Of a stretch of DNA of 64,000 nt, positions 38,139-48,078 are shown piece by piece (position 1 is the stretch's first letter; each line of letters begins with the position of its first letter). This DNA is from Pseudomonas sp. Root562 (GTDB taxonomy: Bacteria > Pseudomonadota > Gammaproteobacteria > Pseudomonadales > Pseudomonadaceae), in NCBI RefSeq assembly GCF_001427125.1, contig NZ_LMGK01000004.1:118212-182211 (forward strand), in the 5' to 3' direction. Below the pieces are notes generated by a model. That model was not told where the DNA came from and ran no database searches. It saw nothing but the letters and a program-made list of their open reading frames with translations. A program made the translations under genes and the position numbers.

Positions 38139-40151
38139 TTAAAGGGCATTGATCAGGGTGCTGAAAATTTCCTGCGCAGTCTTGATGATCTGCGAAGAGG
38201 CCGTGTAGTACTGCTGGTATTTGGTCAGGTTGCCCGCCTCTTCATCGAGGTCGACGCCCGACAACGAGTCACGGGCATTGCGCGCACCGGTCATGATGGT
38301 GTCGGTAGCCGTGGCATCCAGTTGACCTTGCTTGGTCAGGGAGCCAACAGTCGTCACCAGGCCACCATAGGCCTCAGTAAAACTCACGCCCGGGCTGGTG
38401 GCGCTGGCGCCGACGGTAGCCTTGGTTTGCAGGGCAAGCAGCGACTGGGCATTGCGGTTGTCGGTGCTGTCGGCAGCCGTCATGGAAATATTGAAACTGT
38501 CACCCGAGGCGGGACTGCCGCTGACCGTCATCGCAACGTTGAAGGTCTTGGGGTTGCCGCCGGCATCGGTGTACGGCACGGCGATGTTCAGGTCGTTATT
38601 CTGACCCGGGACGATGCTGCCGGTGCCGATGCTGTTGCCCTTGGAGTCGAACACTTCATAGGCGGTGGCACTGGTCATCAACATCCGGACCGGCATCGAT
38701 GCCTTGACCGACGTCTGCACTTCCAAACGCTGCACCGGATCGTAAATATCCAGCTGGGTTTTCAGGCTCGGCTGGCTGACAGCGCCAGTGCCGTCATTGC
38801 CGGAGGCCTTGGTCGAGGTCAGCGGCGCGGAGGTGGCCAGGGTCTTTGTGTCGGTCATGACGGTGGTCATGTCCGCCGCTGAGCCGCGGGTCGGGGTGAT
38901 CTTGAAACTGTCGCCAGCGGCGAGGGTGCCGGCGTTGATGCTCAGGCTGAAGCCGTCGATGACTGGTTGTGCAGCGGGCGGCGTGGCGAAGGCGAAGTTG
39001 CCCATGTCGGTGTTGTCCGACAGGCGACGCACGTTGTAACCGGTGGCGGTGATGGTCACCTGATAGTCACTGGCCTGCACCTTGCTGGTGTCATTGATGG
39101 TGACGTTCAGGTTGCCGGAAGCCGGGTTGTTGTTGCCGTGGGCAATGCTGCGCTGGCTGATCGCTGCGGCACTGTTGATGTTGTTGAACAGATTCGCGCC
39201 GAAGTTGCCGTTCTGGTCCAGACCTTGGCCCAACTGCTTGTTAACCTGATCAGCCACGACCATGGCGATGCGCCCCAGGCCATTGACCGCTGGCGTCAAC
39301 ACCTCATTGCGATAACGCACCAGCCCGCCCATCTCACCGCCGCTCATCACCGACGTGATATCCACCGACGAGCCGTTGCGATCCATGATGATCGCGGAGC
39401 GAGTTGGATCGGCAGGATCCGGCGCCACGCGTAATTTGTTGACGGTATCGCCGACCACCAGTGGCTGGCCGCTGCCCAGATAGATATCGAGGCGGCCTTC
39501 GGTTTCAGTCACCTGAGTACCGACCAGCTCGTTAAGTTGGCGAATGGTTTCGTTACGCTGGTCCAGCAGTTCGTTGGGCGTGCCACCGGAACCGCTGACT
39601 TCGGCGATTTTCTTGTTATAGGCCGCAACATTCGACGCCAGCTTATTGACCTGATCGGCCATCGAACCCAACTGGTCGTTGATGTAAGTATTTTGCTGCG
39701 ACAGCTGCTGCGAGATGGCATTGAAGCGGCTGCTCAAACCCTGGGCATTGGTCAGCAATGCCTGGCGAGCAGCGTTGTCATTGGAGTTGCCGGCCAACGT
39801 CTGCAAGGAAGCGAAGAACGATTGCAGGGTCTTGGTCACACCGGTACCGCTGTCGGACAGCAGCTTGTCGACCTGGGTAGCCTGTCCCAGATAAGCCTGC
39901 GCATCGCTGTTGAGCGAAGTGGTGGTTTGCAACTGGGCATCGAGATAGCTGTTGTACACCCGACGCACATCGGCCAGCGTGGTCCCGGTGCCAATGAACA
40001 CATTGCCATACTGAATAGAATTTTTGCTGTTCTGCACAGTTTGTTGGCGCGAGTACCCGACGGTATCGACGTTGGAAATGTTATTACCGGTAGTCACCAG
40101 CGAGGCGTGGCTAGCGGACAAACCCGACATTCCGATGTTGAGCAAACTCAT
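38139..40151 (-). CDS. flgK: Flagellar hook-filament junction protein FlgK
   Basis: FlgK is hook-associated protein 1. Its 670 residues begin with the rod/hook N-terminal motif (SGLSASHASLVTTGNNISNVDTVGYSRQQ) and end with the family C-terminus (EEAGNLTKYQQYYTASSQIIKTAQEIFSTLINAL). The middle (about 330-560) is a variable surface domain. It is 24 bases after flgJ and immediately before flgL, in the flgFGHIJKL run. Confidence 0.97.
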   Translation of the reverse strand: MSLLNIGMSGLSASHASLVTTGNNISNVDTVGYSRQQTVQNSKNSIQYGNVFIGTGTTLADVRRVYNSYLDAQLQTTTSLNSDAQAYLGQATQVDKLLSDSGTGVTKTLQSFFASLQTLAGNSNDNAARQALLTNAQGLSSRFNAISQQLSQQNTYINDQLGSMADQVNKLASNVAAYNKKIAEVSGSGGTPNELLDQRNETIRQLNELVGTQVTETEGRLDIYLGSGQPLVVGDTVNKLRVAPDPADPTRSAIIMDRNGSSVDITSVMSGGEMGGLVRYRNEVLTPAVNGLGRIAMVVADQVNKQLGQGLDQNGNFGANLFNNINSAAAISQRSIAHGNNNPASGNLNVTINDTSKVQASDYQVTITATGYNVRRLSDNTDMGNFAFATPPAAQPVIDGFSLSINAGTLAAGDSFKITPTRGSAADMTTVMTDTKTLATSAPLTSTKASGNDGTGAVSQPSLKTQLDIYDPVQRLEVQTSVKASMPVRMLMTSATAYEVFDSKGNSIGTGSIVPGQNNDLNIAVPYTDAGGNPKTFNVAMTVSGSPASGDSFNISMTAADSTDNRNAQSLLALQTKATVGASATSPGVSFTEAYGGLVTTVGSLTKQGQLDATATDTIMTGARNARDSLSGVDLDEEAGNLTKYQQYYTASSQIIKTAQEIFSTLINAL

Positions 40152-40175
40152 GGTTCAGACCTTATGACCTTATGC

Positions 40176-41459
40176 CTATAAAGGCGTGGTGGAAACGCCC
40201 GCCGCAGCGTAGTTCTGGTAACTCGTCATCTGCTTGGCTATCTGCGAAATCTTGCTTGCGTAGTCCGGGTCGGTTGCATAACCGGCCTTTTGCAACTCGC
40301 GTACAAACTGTTCTGGGTTATCGGCCGACTTCACGACATCTTGATAGCGATTATTCGTCTGCAACAACGTCACAAGATCATGGAAACTGTCCTTGTAAGA
40401 GGCATAGGAACGGAACTCGGCCGTCTCCTTGACCATCTCGCCATTTCTGAATTCGCTGGTGATCGCGCGCGCTGAATCGCCCTTCCAATTGCTGCTGGCC
40501 TTGATGCCGAACAGGTTGTGGCTGCTGCTGCCGTCCTGTGCGCGCATGACCGATTTACCCCAACCGGTTTCCAGGGCAGCCTGCGCCACCAGGTAACGCG
40601 GATCGACACCAATGCGTTCGGCGGCTTCCTTGGCCATCGGCAGCATGGTGTTGACGAATTGGTCGGCGGAACTGAAGGCTTTCTTCGCCGGCGCCAGTGG
40701 AATCTGGGCGATGGCGCGACCATGGATCTGCAAGCCTGCGCCCGATGCTGCCTGCGCATTGGCCAACCAGTCGCCGTTATACAGAGGCCCGGCACCGGTG
40801 AGGGTGGTGCGCTCCGGCAATGGCGTTTTGTTGACCGTCGCTGTCGCCGTAGTCGTTGCCGAAGGCACCAGGCCGGCGAGCAAGCGGTCAGCCAGTTTCG
40901 GCGGCAATGCCAGGCGCCGCTGATTGATCAGCGCCATGTCATTGCTGTGCGCGCCCTCGCCTGTCGGTGCGCTGACCGAACGCGAAGCCCACAAAGGACG
41001 CTGACCATTGACCCGCGACAACGGCCCGTTGATCGCCACCGTGCCCGCCGCGATCGGCGTTTGCGCGGCAGCTTTCGCCGCCTCCTGCTTGGCGGCGGAC
41101 AACGTCGCCGCCTCACCCGGAGCCAGCGGTTTGTTTTTCGACATCTGCCGCATCAGCACGTCCGCCAGCCCGATGCCACCGCCCTCGCGGGACATGGAGA
41201 CGGCCAGTTGCTGGTCGTACATTTCCTGATACTGCTTGGCCTCGGCGGTGTTGAGCGGGTTGTCCTTGCCCAGCGCTTCGGTGGCCGAGCGCATGGACTT
41301 GAGCATCTCGCCGAGGAACAGCGATTCGAACTCCTGCGCAACCTTGCGCATGTTGGCGTCGCTGTTCTTGTCGCCGACCTTGAGCTGGTTCAGGCGGTTC
41401 AGGTCGGAGAATGCACCCGAATCGCTGCTGCTGACCCGCCCACTCTTGAACATGTCCAT
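40176..41459 (-). CDS. flgJ: Rod cap and peptidoglycan hydrolase FlgJ
   Basis: FlgJ caps the growing rod and cuts the cell wall so the rod can pass. The 427-residue protein has an N-terminal rod-cap domain (about 30-110, FESLFLGEMLKSMRSA). A long Ala/Thr/Pro linker follows (about 110-260), then a glucosaminidase-type domain (about 265-415) with catalytic E297 in AALETGWGKS and HNLFGIKASSNWKG. The linker is longer than in enterics. It follows flgI by about 12 bases. Confidence 0.96.
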   Translation of the reverse strand: MDMFKSGRVSSSDSGAFSDLNRLNQLKVGDKNSDANMRKVAQEFESLFLGEMLKSMRSATEALGKDNPLNTAEAKQYQEMYDQQLAVSMSREGGGIGLADVLMRQMSKNKPLAPGEAATLSAAKQEAAKAAAQTPIAAGTVAINGPLSRVNGQRPLWASRSVSAPTGEGAHSNDMALINQRRLALPPKLADRLLAGLVPSATTTATATVNKTPLPERTTLTGAGPLYNGDWLANAQAASGAGLQIHGRAIAQIPLAPAKKAFSSADQFVNTMLPMAKEAAERIGVDPRYLVAQAALETGWGKSVMRAQDGSSSHNLFGIKASSNWKGDSARAITSEFRNGEMVKETAEFRSYASYKDSFHDLVTLLQTNNRYQDVVKSADNPEQFVRELQKAGYATDPDYASKISQIAKQMTSYQNYAAAGVSTTPL

Positions 41460-41471
41460 AGATTGCCGTCC

Positions 41472-42578
41472 TTAAATCACGATCAGGTCGGCTTGCAACG
41501 CGCCGGCCTGCTTCAGTGCTTCGAGGATGGCCATCAGGTCGCCCGGTGCCGCGCCGACCTGGTTCACCGCACGGACGATTTCGTCGAGGGTGGTGCCCGG
41601 GCCGAATTTGAACATCGGCTTGGCTTCCTGCTCGGCGTTGACCCGCGAGCGCGGCACGACGGCGGTCTGGCCATTGGACAGCGGGCCGGGCTGGCTGACG
41701 ATCGGGTCTTCGGTGATGGTTACCGTCAGGCTGCCGTGGGTGACGGCGGCCGGAGAAACCTTGACGTTCTGACCGATCACGATGGTGCCGGTACGGGAGT
41801 TGATGATGACTTTCGCCACCGCCTGGCCCGGATCGATTTCGAGGTTTTCGAGGATCGACAGATAGTCGACCCGCTGGCTTGGATCGAGCGGCGCAGTCAC
41901 GCGAATCGATCCGCCGTCGATGGCCTGGGCCACGCCAGGGCCGAGCATGTCATTGATCTTGTCGACGATGCGCTTGGCCGTGGTGAAGTCGGAACGATTG
42001 AGGTTCAGGGTCAAGCTATTGCCCTGGTTGAAACCGCTCGGCACCGCTCGTTCAACCGAAGCACCGCCAGGGATGCGACCGGCCGAGGGAACGTTGACAG
42101 TGATCTTCGAACCGTCGCGACCTTCGGCATCGAAACCGCCCACCACCAGGTTGCCCTGGGCCACCGCGTAGACGTTGCCATCGATACCCTTGAGCGGCGT
42201 CAGCAGCAATGTACCGCCGCGCAGGCTCTTGGAGTTACCGATGGACGATACGGTAATGTCGACCTGCTGCCCCGGTTTGGCGAACGGAGGCAAATCGGCG
42301 CTGATCGACACTGCCGCGACGTTTTTCAATTGCACGTTGCCCGAGCCAGGCGGCACCTTGATGCCGAACTGCGACAGCATGTTGTTGAAGGTCTGCAGGG
42401 TGAACGGGGTTTGCGTCGTCTGGTCGCCGGTACCGTTAAGCCCGACCACCAGGCCGTAACCGATCAATTGGTTGGAACGCACGCCGGAAATACTGGCGAT
42501 GTCCTTCAGCCGCTCGGCTTGAGCGTTGAAGGCCGCGGATAGCATCAGTGCGGCAACGATGAGACTTCTGAAATTCAA
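41472..42578 (-). CDS. flgI: Flagellar P-ring protein FlgI
   Basis: FlgI forms the P-ring in the peptidoglycan layer. The product of about 368 residues has a Sec signal (about 1-20, ending AAFNAQA), and mature sequence [20 protein letters not shown] is typical. There is no ATG start. A GTG at 42587 lacks a ribosome site, while a TTG at 42578 is preceded by GGTGG at five bases and gives an N-terminus aligned with homologues, so I prefer the TTG. It is ten bases after flgH. Confidence 0.94.
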   Translation of the reverse strand: MNFRSLIVAALMLSAAFNAQAERLKDIASISGVRSNQLIGYGLVVGLNGTGDQTTQTPFTLQTFNNMLSQFGIKVPPGSGNVQLKNVAAVSISADLPPFAKPGQQVDITVSSIGNSKSLRGGTLLLTPLKGIDGNVYAVAQGNLVVGGFDAEGRDGSKITVNVPSAGRIPGGASVERAVPSGFNQGNSLTLNLNRSDFTTAKRIVDKINDMLGPGVAQAIDGGSIRVTAPLDPSQRVDYLSILENLEIDPGQAVAKVIINSRTGTIVIGQNVKVSPAAVTHGSLTVTITEDPIVSQPGPLSNGQTAVVPRSRVNAEQEAKPMFKFGPGTTLDEIVRAVNQVGAAPGDLMAILEALKQAGALQADLIVI

Positions 42579-42587
42579 CGTAGCCAC

Positions 42588-43283
42588 CTAGAAAGGGAAC
42601 AGCGGGCTGAGGAAGAAACGGTCGAACCAGCCTGGCTGACTCGCATCGGCAAACGAACCGGTGCCCGAATAAGTGATGCGCGCATCGGCGACACGGGTCG
42701 ACGATACGGTGTTATCGGTGGAGATATCGTCGGCACGAACCAATCCGGCAATCCGTACCAGCTCATCGCCGGTGTTCAGCGTCATCCACTTCTCGCCGCG
42801 CACGGCAATGATGCCGTTGGGCAGCACGTCGGCCACGGTCACGGTGATCGAACCGGTCAGGGTGTTGCCCTGCGCCGCCTTGCTGTCACCCTTGGTCGCG
42901 CGGTCGCCTTCATAGCTGGCGTCCAGGCTCAAGTCGCCACTGCCGAACGGGTTGTTGGTGTTGGGGGTGGAACCGAACAGCGAGCTCAGGCCGATGCTGG
43001 CCTTGCTGTTCTTGCCGATTTGCGAGTTGGCGTTTTTACTGGCCTGGGTCTTCTCGTTCAGGGTGATGGTGATGATGTCACCAACCCGGAACGCCTTGCG
43101 GTCGCTATAGAGGTTCTGCTCGAAACCGGCCTGGTAGATCGAACCGTTGTTCGCGGCAGCCGGCAGCGGCGTGCGCGGCAGCACCGGAGCGTAGTAAGGA
43201 TCATTGGGCTTGGGTGTCGGACCGACACAGCCGGCGAGCACGGTGATCCCACTCAATGCCAGAACAGAAACGAAGCGATTCAT
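42588..43283 (-). CDS. flgH: Flagellar L-ring lipoprotein FlgH
   Basis: FlgH forms the L-ring in the outer membrane. The 231-residue lipoprotein has a signal peptide with lipobox LAGC (cysteine at about residue 18). Its L-ring core includes [23 protein letters not shown] and an ending of [15 protein letters not shown] chose the ATG at 43283 ([12 protein letters not shown]). A frame to 43328 adds residues before the signal peptide. It is 53 bases after flgG. Confidence 0.96.
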   Translation of the reverse strand: MNRFVSVLALSGITVLAGCVGPTPKPNDPYYAPVLPRTPLPAAANNGSIYQAGFEQNLYSDRKAFRVGDIITITLNEKTQASKNANSQIGKNSKASIGLSSLFGSTPNTNNPFGSGDLSLDASYEGDRATKGDSKAAQGNTLTGSITVTVADVLPNGIIAVRGEKWMTLNTGDELVRIAGLVRADDISTDNTVSSTRVADARITYSGTGSFADASQPGWFDRFFLSPLFPF

Positions 43284-43336
43284 GACCCTTACCTCACGGT
43301 GTTGCAGGCGGCCGCATGACCGCCTCATAGACTTGA

Positions 43337-44122
43337 TTACAGATTCTGCGTTACGAACGAGAGCATCTGATCGGCGGTGGAGATCACCTTGGAGTTCATC
43401 TCGTAGGCACGCTGAGTGGTGATCATGTTGACCATCTCTTCAACGGTGCTGACGTTGGACGTTTCCAGGGTGTTCTGCAGCGTGGTACCGAAACCTGCCA
43501 GGCCCGGGGTACCGACTTGCGGTGCACCACTGGCGGCGGTTTCCAGGAACAGGTTGTTACCCACCGCTTGCAGGCCGGCCGGGTTGATGAAGTCGGCGGT
43601 TTGCAGGTTGCCGATCACCTGGGAAGCCGGGTTGCCGGCCACGGTGATGGACACGGTGCCGTCCTTGCCGACGGTGAAGGTCTGGGCATCGTTCGGGATG
43701 ACAATCGCCGGTTCCAGGGCGAAGCCACTGGCGTTGACGATCTGGCCGTTGGAGTCCAGGTGGAAAGTACCGTCGCGGGTGTAGGACGTGGTGCCGTCCG
43801 GTTGCAGGATCTGGAAGAAACCGCGGCCGTCGATGGCCATGTCCAGTGGCTGCTCGGTGGTTTGCAGGCTGCCGGCGTTGAAGTTTTTCTGGGTGCCGAC
43901 AATGCGCACACCGGTACCCAGTTGCAGGCCAGACGGCAGTTCGCTGTCCTGGGTCGACTGGGCGCCTGGTTGACGCTTGATCTGGTAGAGCAAGTCCTGG
44001 AACTCGGCGCGGTCACGTTTGAAGCCCGTGGTCGACACGTTCGCCAGGTTGTTGGAAATGGTGGTCAGGTTGGTGTCCTGGGCGGACAGACCGGTTTTGG
44101 CAACCCATAGAGCCGGAAGCAT
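43337..44122 (-). CDS. flgG: Flagellar distal rod protein FlgG
   Basis: FlgG builds the distal rod. The 261-residue product has the rod/hook N-terminal motif ([23 protein letters not shown]), the FlgG-specific QPGAQST region and the C-terminal heptad helix ([22 protein letters not shown]). Standard length. It is 45 bases after flgF and before flgH. Confidence 0.97.
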   Translation of the reverse strand: MLPALWVAKTGLSAQDTNLTTISNNLANVSTTGFKRDRAEFQDLLYQIKRQPGAQSTQDSELPSGLQLGTGVRIVGTQKNFNAGSLQTTEQPLDMAIDGRGFFQILQPDGTTSYTRDGTFHLDSNGQIVNASGFALEPAIVIPNDAQTFTVGKDGTVSITVAGNPASQVIGNLQTADFINPAGLQAVGNNLFLETAASGAPQVGTPGLAGFGTTLQNTLETSNVSTVEEMVNMITTQRAYEMNSKVISTADQMLSFVTQNL

Positions 44123-44167
44123 TCGATTCTCCTCGTGCGCCTGTTTTACGGCGCGACGTTCTGGTAA

Positions 44168-44908
44168 TTAGCTGATCTGCAAGACCCGAGCCATGGCCTG
44201 GTCGTCTTCTTTGGCGGTGTTCATCATCTTGATGTGCAGTTCGAACTGCTTCGACAAGGCCAGCACCGAGGTCATCTCGTCCACGGCGTTGACGTTGCTC
44301 GACTCAAGGAAACCGGACACCAGCTTGACGTTGGCATCGGCTTGCGCCGGCTGACCGTCCCTGGTGTGGATCGAACCGTCCAGGCCCTTGGTCATGTTCT
44401 TGATGTCCGGATTGACCAGCTTGATGCGATCGACTTCGGCCATCACGCGAGGACCTTCACCCATCGCACGAATACTGATGGTGCCGTCTTCGCCCACTTC
44501 GATCTGTTGTTCGGGCGGCACGGCAATCGGTCCGCCGTTGCCGATCACCGGCATGCCGTTGCCGGCGCGCAATACGCCAAGTGCATCGACCACCAGGCTA
44601 CCGGTGCGCACGTAGCTTTCGCCGCCATCGGGATTCTGCACCGCCAGCCAGCCGTTGCCCTGCACGGCGACATCGAGGTCGCGGCCGGTTTCTACCAGCG
44701 AGCCGGGAGAAAAGTCGGTGGCCGGTCGTTCGGACATGGCAAACGCACGCGCCGGAAAGCTGTCGCCGAACACCGGCATCGAACGCGCCTGCTCCAGGTC
44801 TTTCTGGAAGCCGTTGGTGGAGATGTTCGCGAGGTTGTTGGCATGAGCCTTCTGCGCCAGTGCATTCTGGCTGGCGCCGGTCATTGCCACATAAAGGTAC
44901 TTGTCCAC
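44168..44908 (-). CDS. flgF: Flagellar proximal rod protein FlgF
   Basis: FlgF is a proximal rod subunit. The 246-residue protein shows ALAQKAHANNLANISTNGFQKDL at its N-terminus and a C-terminal helix VDEMTSVLALSKQFELHIKMM. The start is GTG at 44908 (MDKYLYVAMTG), preceded by AGAGGAA at a good distance. Longer frames have no family support. It is the first gene of the flgFGHIJKL run, with a sigma-54 match 57 bases upstream. flgBCDE, usually just before it, are not in the window. Confidence 0.96.
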   Translation of the reverse strand: MDKYLYVAMTGASQNALAQKAHANNLANISTNGFQKDLEQARSMPVFGDSFPARAFAMSERPATDFSPGSLVETGRDLDVAVQGNGWLAVQNPDGGESYVRTGSLVVDALGVLRAGNGMPVIGNGGPIAVPPEQQIEVGEDGTISIRAMGEGPRVMAEVDRIKLVNPDIKNMTKGLDGSIHTRDGQPAQADANVKLVSGFLESSNVNAVDEMTSVLALSKQFELHIKMMNTAKEDDQAMARVLQIS

Positions 44909-44964
44909 AATCTTTCCTCTGCCTGCCGGACGTTTGCCGCCCACTGCTGTACTGACGTGGCATA

Positions 44965-44980
44965 AGCAATTTGCAGACCA
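44965..44980 (-). promoter_or_regulatory. Sigma-54 promoter upstream of flgF
   Basis: The minus strand reads TGGTCTG-CAAA-TTGCT, with GG and GC ten bases apart and a consensus -12 box. The -24 box is weaker than those of fliE or fleS. Its position at the head of flgFGHIJKL fits RpoN control. Confidence 0.65.
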
Positions 44981-45340
44981 ACTTGTTTTTGGCGGCGCGA
45001 GGCCCGGTAAACAAAGGACTTGAGGGGATTCGGAGGGAGATGGGGGATTTGTACAGAGACGAAAAACCGGCGGTGTCATGCCGCTTCACGGCAACCTTCA
45101 GCTTCCGCCACCTGCTCGTTCCCACGCTCTGCGTGGGAACGCCTCAATGGACGCTCTGCGTCTGCTCTTGGGACGCGGAGCGTCCCGGGCTGCATTCCCA
45201 CGCAGAGCGTGGGAACGATCAATCAATGACAGTACTGCGGCCGCTTCGCGCCCGAACGGGAGCAAGCTCCCTCGCCACAGGTGCCTGACTTAGGGTCTGA
45301 TTTATGGGCCTGATTTAGAGGCCTGGCTCATGGGGCTGAC
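44981..45340. other. Gene-free interval between phhR and flgF
   Basis: No convincing gene. It contains the REP-like palindromes at 45117-45217, a single short REP-like palindrome at 45258-45271 (GGGAGCAAGCTCCC), and a run of degenerate repeats at 45285-45342 against the phhR stop. The part 44981-45116 shows nothing I recognise. Confidence 0.7.
45117..45217. repeat. REP-like element with CGTTCCCACGCTCTGCG palindromes
   Basis: A 23-base perfect palindrome (GTTCCCACGCTCTGCGTGGG..) opens the element, and a complementary copy closes it (45195-45217), with GACGC/GCGTC-rich inner arms. The same family forms the tandem array at 63681-64000. Confidence 0.88.
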
Positions 45341-45342
45341 TC
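45285..45342. repeat. Degenerate short repeats at the phhR 3' end
   Basis: About four imperfect copies of a GGGCCTGATTTAG-like unit (GGGTCTGATTTA, GGGCCTGATTTAG, GGCCTGGCTCAT, GGGGCTGACTCAG) run up to the phhR stop. They are probably slippage products of the gene end. Confidence 0.5.
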
Positions 45343-46903
45343 AGGTGCCAGGCTCCTTGCCCACCTCATAATCGCGTAACTTGTTGGCGATGGTGGTGTG
45401 CGAAACCCCCAGCCGCTTGCCCAATTGCCGACTGCTCGGATGTTCGGAGTACAACCGCTCCAGCACCGCTTTCTCGAAGCGTCCGACAATTTCGTCCAGC
45501 CCGCCTTCGAGCGAAAAATCGCCAAGCGGCTGACGCACGCCGTAGTCCGGCAACCGAATGTGCTCGGCTTTGACCGTACCGCCGTCGCACAGGGAAACCG
45601 CCTGGAACAATACGTTTTCAAGTTGCCGGACGTTGCCCGGCCAGTGGTAATGACTGAGCCTGTCCATGGCCGCTGGCGCCAGCTTCGGCAGCGGGCAACC
45701 GATCTGCCGACTCGCCTGATCGAGGAAGTGCTCCACCAGCGGCGTCAGACCGTCGAGGCATTCGCGCAGGGGCGGAATGTGCAGCGACAGCACGTTCAGG
45801 CGGTGATAGAGGTCCTGGCGAAACTCGCCCCGCGCGCACAGTTCGGAGAGATCGACCTGGGTGGCGCAGATCACCCGTACATCCAGATAAACCTCTTCAT
45901 CACTGCCTACGCGACGGAAGCAGCCATCCTGCAGAAAGCGCAGCAATTTCACCTGCAGGCGCGGGCTCATTTCCCCGACGCCATCGAGAAACAGCGTACC
46001 GCCCGCCGTCAGTTCCAACAGCCCGAGCTTGCCCTCGGCACGCGCACCTTCGAAGGCACCTGGGCCGTAGCCGAACAATTCCGTCTCGGCCATGGACTCC
46101 GGCAGACCGGCGCAATTGAGCGCCATCAACGGCGATTGCCCGCGCGGGCTAGCCAAATGACAAGCGCGCGCCAACAGCTCCTTGCCGGTTCCGGTTTCGC
46201 CTTCGATCAATAGCGGCGCATCAAGGGGAGCCATGCGCCGCGCTTCGCGCACCACCGCGGCCATGACTTTCGAGCTTTGAAAGATGCTGTCGAAACCACG
46301 CAGCTCCTGCTTGCGCACGTTATAGATGCGTTCGCCCACCCGGTCGGCGCGGTGCAGCGTCAATACGGCACCGGCCATGGCTTCGCTGTCGTCATGCTCT
46401 GATTGCAGCGGCGCGATGTCGGCCAGGAACACGTCGCCCTTGACCTTGACCCGCAGCCCATTGATTCGCGACTTGTTGGCGCGCACCAGTTCCGGCAGAT
46501 CGAAGTCCTCGGCATATCGAGACAGCGGAATCCCCGGCACTTCATCGACTCGAACACCAAGCAACTGCGCCGCCGCACGATTGGCCGCGACGATGGAGCC
46601 GCCCATGTCGATCGACAGCACTGGAAACTCCAGCGCACCAAGCAGCGCATTGAGCTCCATGTGCCGACGTTCGCTAGGCATCAGGCCTACACGCTTGACG
46701 CCAAACACCCCGCCAATCGCTTCGAATTTCGGACGCAAAGCCTGGAACTGAATGTTGATCAGGTTCGGACAGTGCAAGTAGATCGCGTTGCCATGCTCAC
46801 CACCCACTTCACCGCGAGCGACGTTGATGCCGTACTCCACCAGCAGGTTGAGAATGTCACGCAGGATGCCGATGCGGTTCTGGCAGTGGACTTTGATACG
46901 CAT
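45341..46903 (-). CDS. phhR: Aromatic amino-acid responsive regulator PhhR (TyrR family)
   Basis: PhhR activates phenylalanine and tyrosine catabolism and represses other genes. The 520-residue product has an N-terminal ACT domain (1 to about 70, MRIKVHCQNRIGILRDILNL), a PAS domain (about 80-190), an AAA+ core with GETGTGKE (235-242), and a C-terminal TyrR helix-turn-helix (RQLGKRLGVSHTTIANKLRDY). The sigma-54 contact loop GAFTGA reads GAFEGA (282-287), as expected for a TyrR-type activator working with sigma-70. I chose the ATG at 46903. It is divergent from phhA. Confidence 0.95.
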   Translation of the reverse strand: MRIKVHCQNRIGILRDILNLLVEYGINVARGEVGGEHGNAIYLHCPNLINIQFQALRPKFEAIGGVFGVKRVGLMPSERRHMELNALLGALEFPVLSIDMGGSIVAANRAAAQLLGVRVDEVPGIPLSRYAEDFDLPELVRANKSRINGLRVKVKGDVFLADIAPLQSEHDDSEAMAGAVLTLHRADRVGERIYNVRKQELRGFDSIFQSSKVMAAVVREARRMAPLDAPLLIEGETGTGKELLARACHLASPRGQSPLMALNCAGLPESMAETELFGYGPGAFEGARAEGKLGLLELTAGGTLFLDGVGEMSPRLQVKLLRFLQDGCFRRVGSDEEVYLDVRVICATQVDLSELCARGEFRQDLYHRLNVLSLHIPPLRECLDGLTPLVEHFLDQASRQIGCPLPKLAPAAMDRLSHYHWPGNVRQLENVLFQAVSLCDGGTVKAEHIRLPDYGVRQPLGDFSLEGGLDEIVGRFEKAVLERLYSEHPSSRQLGKRLGVSHTTIANKLRDYEVGKEPGT

Positions 46904-47043
46904 ATAAAGGCCCGAACAGTGGTGAATGAGGCCCACGGCAAGAATATTTCTGCTGGAGCGCTCAGTTAGTCGTCAAGATTATGTGACAGGTGGAGCGCTT
47001 TTCCCACCCACCAATCTCAACACCTGCGCGACAACCTATAAAA

Positions 47044-47061
47044 CGTAACGAAAACTTTACG
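47044..47061. promoter_or_regulatory. PhhR/TyrR box between phhR and phhA
   Basis: CGTAAC-GAAAAC-TTTACG matches the TyrR/PhhR palindrome TGTAAA-N6-TTTACA. The outer CGTAA/TTACG arms are perfect. It lies 122 bases before phhA in the 279-base divergent region. Confidence 0.75.
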
Positions 47062-47129
47062 ATATTTGGAGGATTTTCCTACGTACAACGGGGATCACCT
47101 GCTGCCATCGCGCAATTCATGGGTTATTT

Positions 47130-47145
47130 CTGGGTCCATAGCAGC
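47130..47145 (+). promoter_or_regulatory. Weak -24/-12-like site before phhA
   Basis: TGGGTCC-ATAG-CAGCA has GG and GC ten bases apart, 38 bases before the phhA ATG. The match is poor outside the core, and PhhR here has an altered sigma-54 loop. It may be chance. Confidence 0.3.
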
Positions 47146-47182
47146 ACATAACAAGAATGAAATCCCTTAGCAGGAGAGCAGC

Positions 47183-47974
47183 ATGAAGCAGACGCAATAC
47201 GTGGCTCGCGAGCCCGATGCGCAAGGTTTTATCGACTACCCCGCCGAAGAACATGCGGTGTGGAACACGCTGATCACTCGCCAACTGAAAGTGATCGAAG
47301 GGCGTGCGTGCCAGGAGTACCTGGACGGTATCGAAAAACTCGGTCTGCCCCACGACCGCATTCCGCAATTGGGCGAGATCAACAAGGTCCTCGGTGAAAC
47401 CACCGGTTGGCAGGTCGCCCGTGTACCGGCGCTGATCCCCTTCCAGACCTTTTTCGAATTGCTCGCCAGCAAGCAGTTTCCGGTGGCCACCTTTATTCGT
47501 ACCCGCGAAGAGCTGGATTACCTGCAAGAGCCGGATATTTTCCACGAGATCTTCGGCCACTGTCCGTTGCTGACCAACCCTTGGTTCGCCGAATTCACCC
47601 ACACCTACGGCAAGCTTGGTCTGCAAGCGACCAAGGAAGAGCGCGTGTATCTGGCGCGCCTGTACTGGATGACCATCGAGTTCGGCCTGGTCGACACTCC
47701 ACAAGGCCAGCGCATCTACGGCGGCGGCATTCTGTCCTCGCCTAAAGAAACCGTTTATTGCCTGTCGGACGAACCCGAACACCAGGCGTTCGATCCGCTG
47801 GAATGCATGCGCACGCCGTACCGCATCGACATTTTGCAGCCACTGTATTTCGCGCTGCCGAACCTCAAGCGCCTGTTCGACCTTGCCCACGAAGACATCA
47901 TGGGCATGGTCAAGCAAGCCATGCAGATGGGGTTGCACGCACCGAAATTTCCGCCCAAACCAAAAGCCGCGTGA
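47183..47974 (+). CDS. phhA: Phenylalanine 4-monooxygenase PhhA
   Basis: PhhA converts phenylalanine to tyrosine with tetrahydropterin and O2. The 263-residue protein has the non-heme iron ligands H121, H126 (FHEIFGHCPLL) and E166 (MTIEFGLV), and the pterin-binding stretch PGWQVARVPALIPF is recognisable in variant form (TGWQVARVPALIPF). AGGAG is correctly spaced. It leads phhA-phhB-phhC and has a PhhR box upstream. Confidence 0.97.
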   Translation: MKQTQYVAREPDAQGFIDYPAEEHAVWNTLITRQLKVIEGRACQEYLDGIEKLGLPHDRIPQLGEINKVLGETTGWQVARVPALIPFQTFFELLASKQFPVATFIRTREELDYLQEPDIFHEIFGHCPLLTNPWFAEFTHTYGKLGLQATKEERVYLARLYWMTIEFGLVDTPQGQRIYGGGILSSPKETVYCLSDEPEHQAFDPLECMRTPYRIDILQPLYFALPNLKRLFDLAHEDIMGMVKQAMQMGLHAPKFPPKPKAA

Positions 47975-48078
47975 TCCGTCGCTTTTAGAATCAAGTGAGC
48001 CTGTCAGAAACCGACGCTTTGCATTAGCGTGGGCGCTACTGACGGCCGATTTTCAACATTCGATTTCAGGAACACATC

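Noticed and set aside
45117..45217. CRISPR-like repeat arrays
   Set aside because: The repeated palindromes are REP/REPIN-like pairs in inverted orientation or a 154-bp tandem, without regular short repeats and unique spacers, and there are no cas genes.
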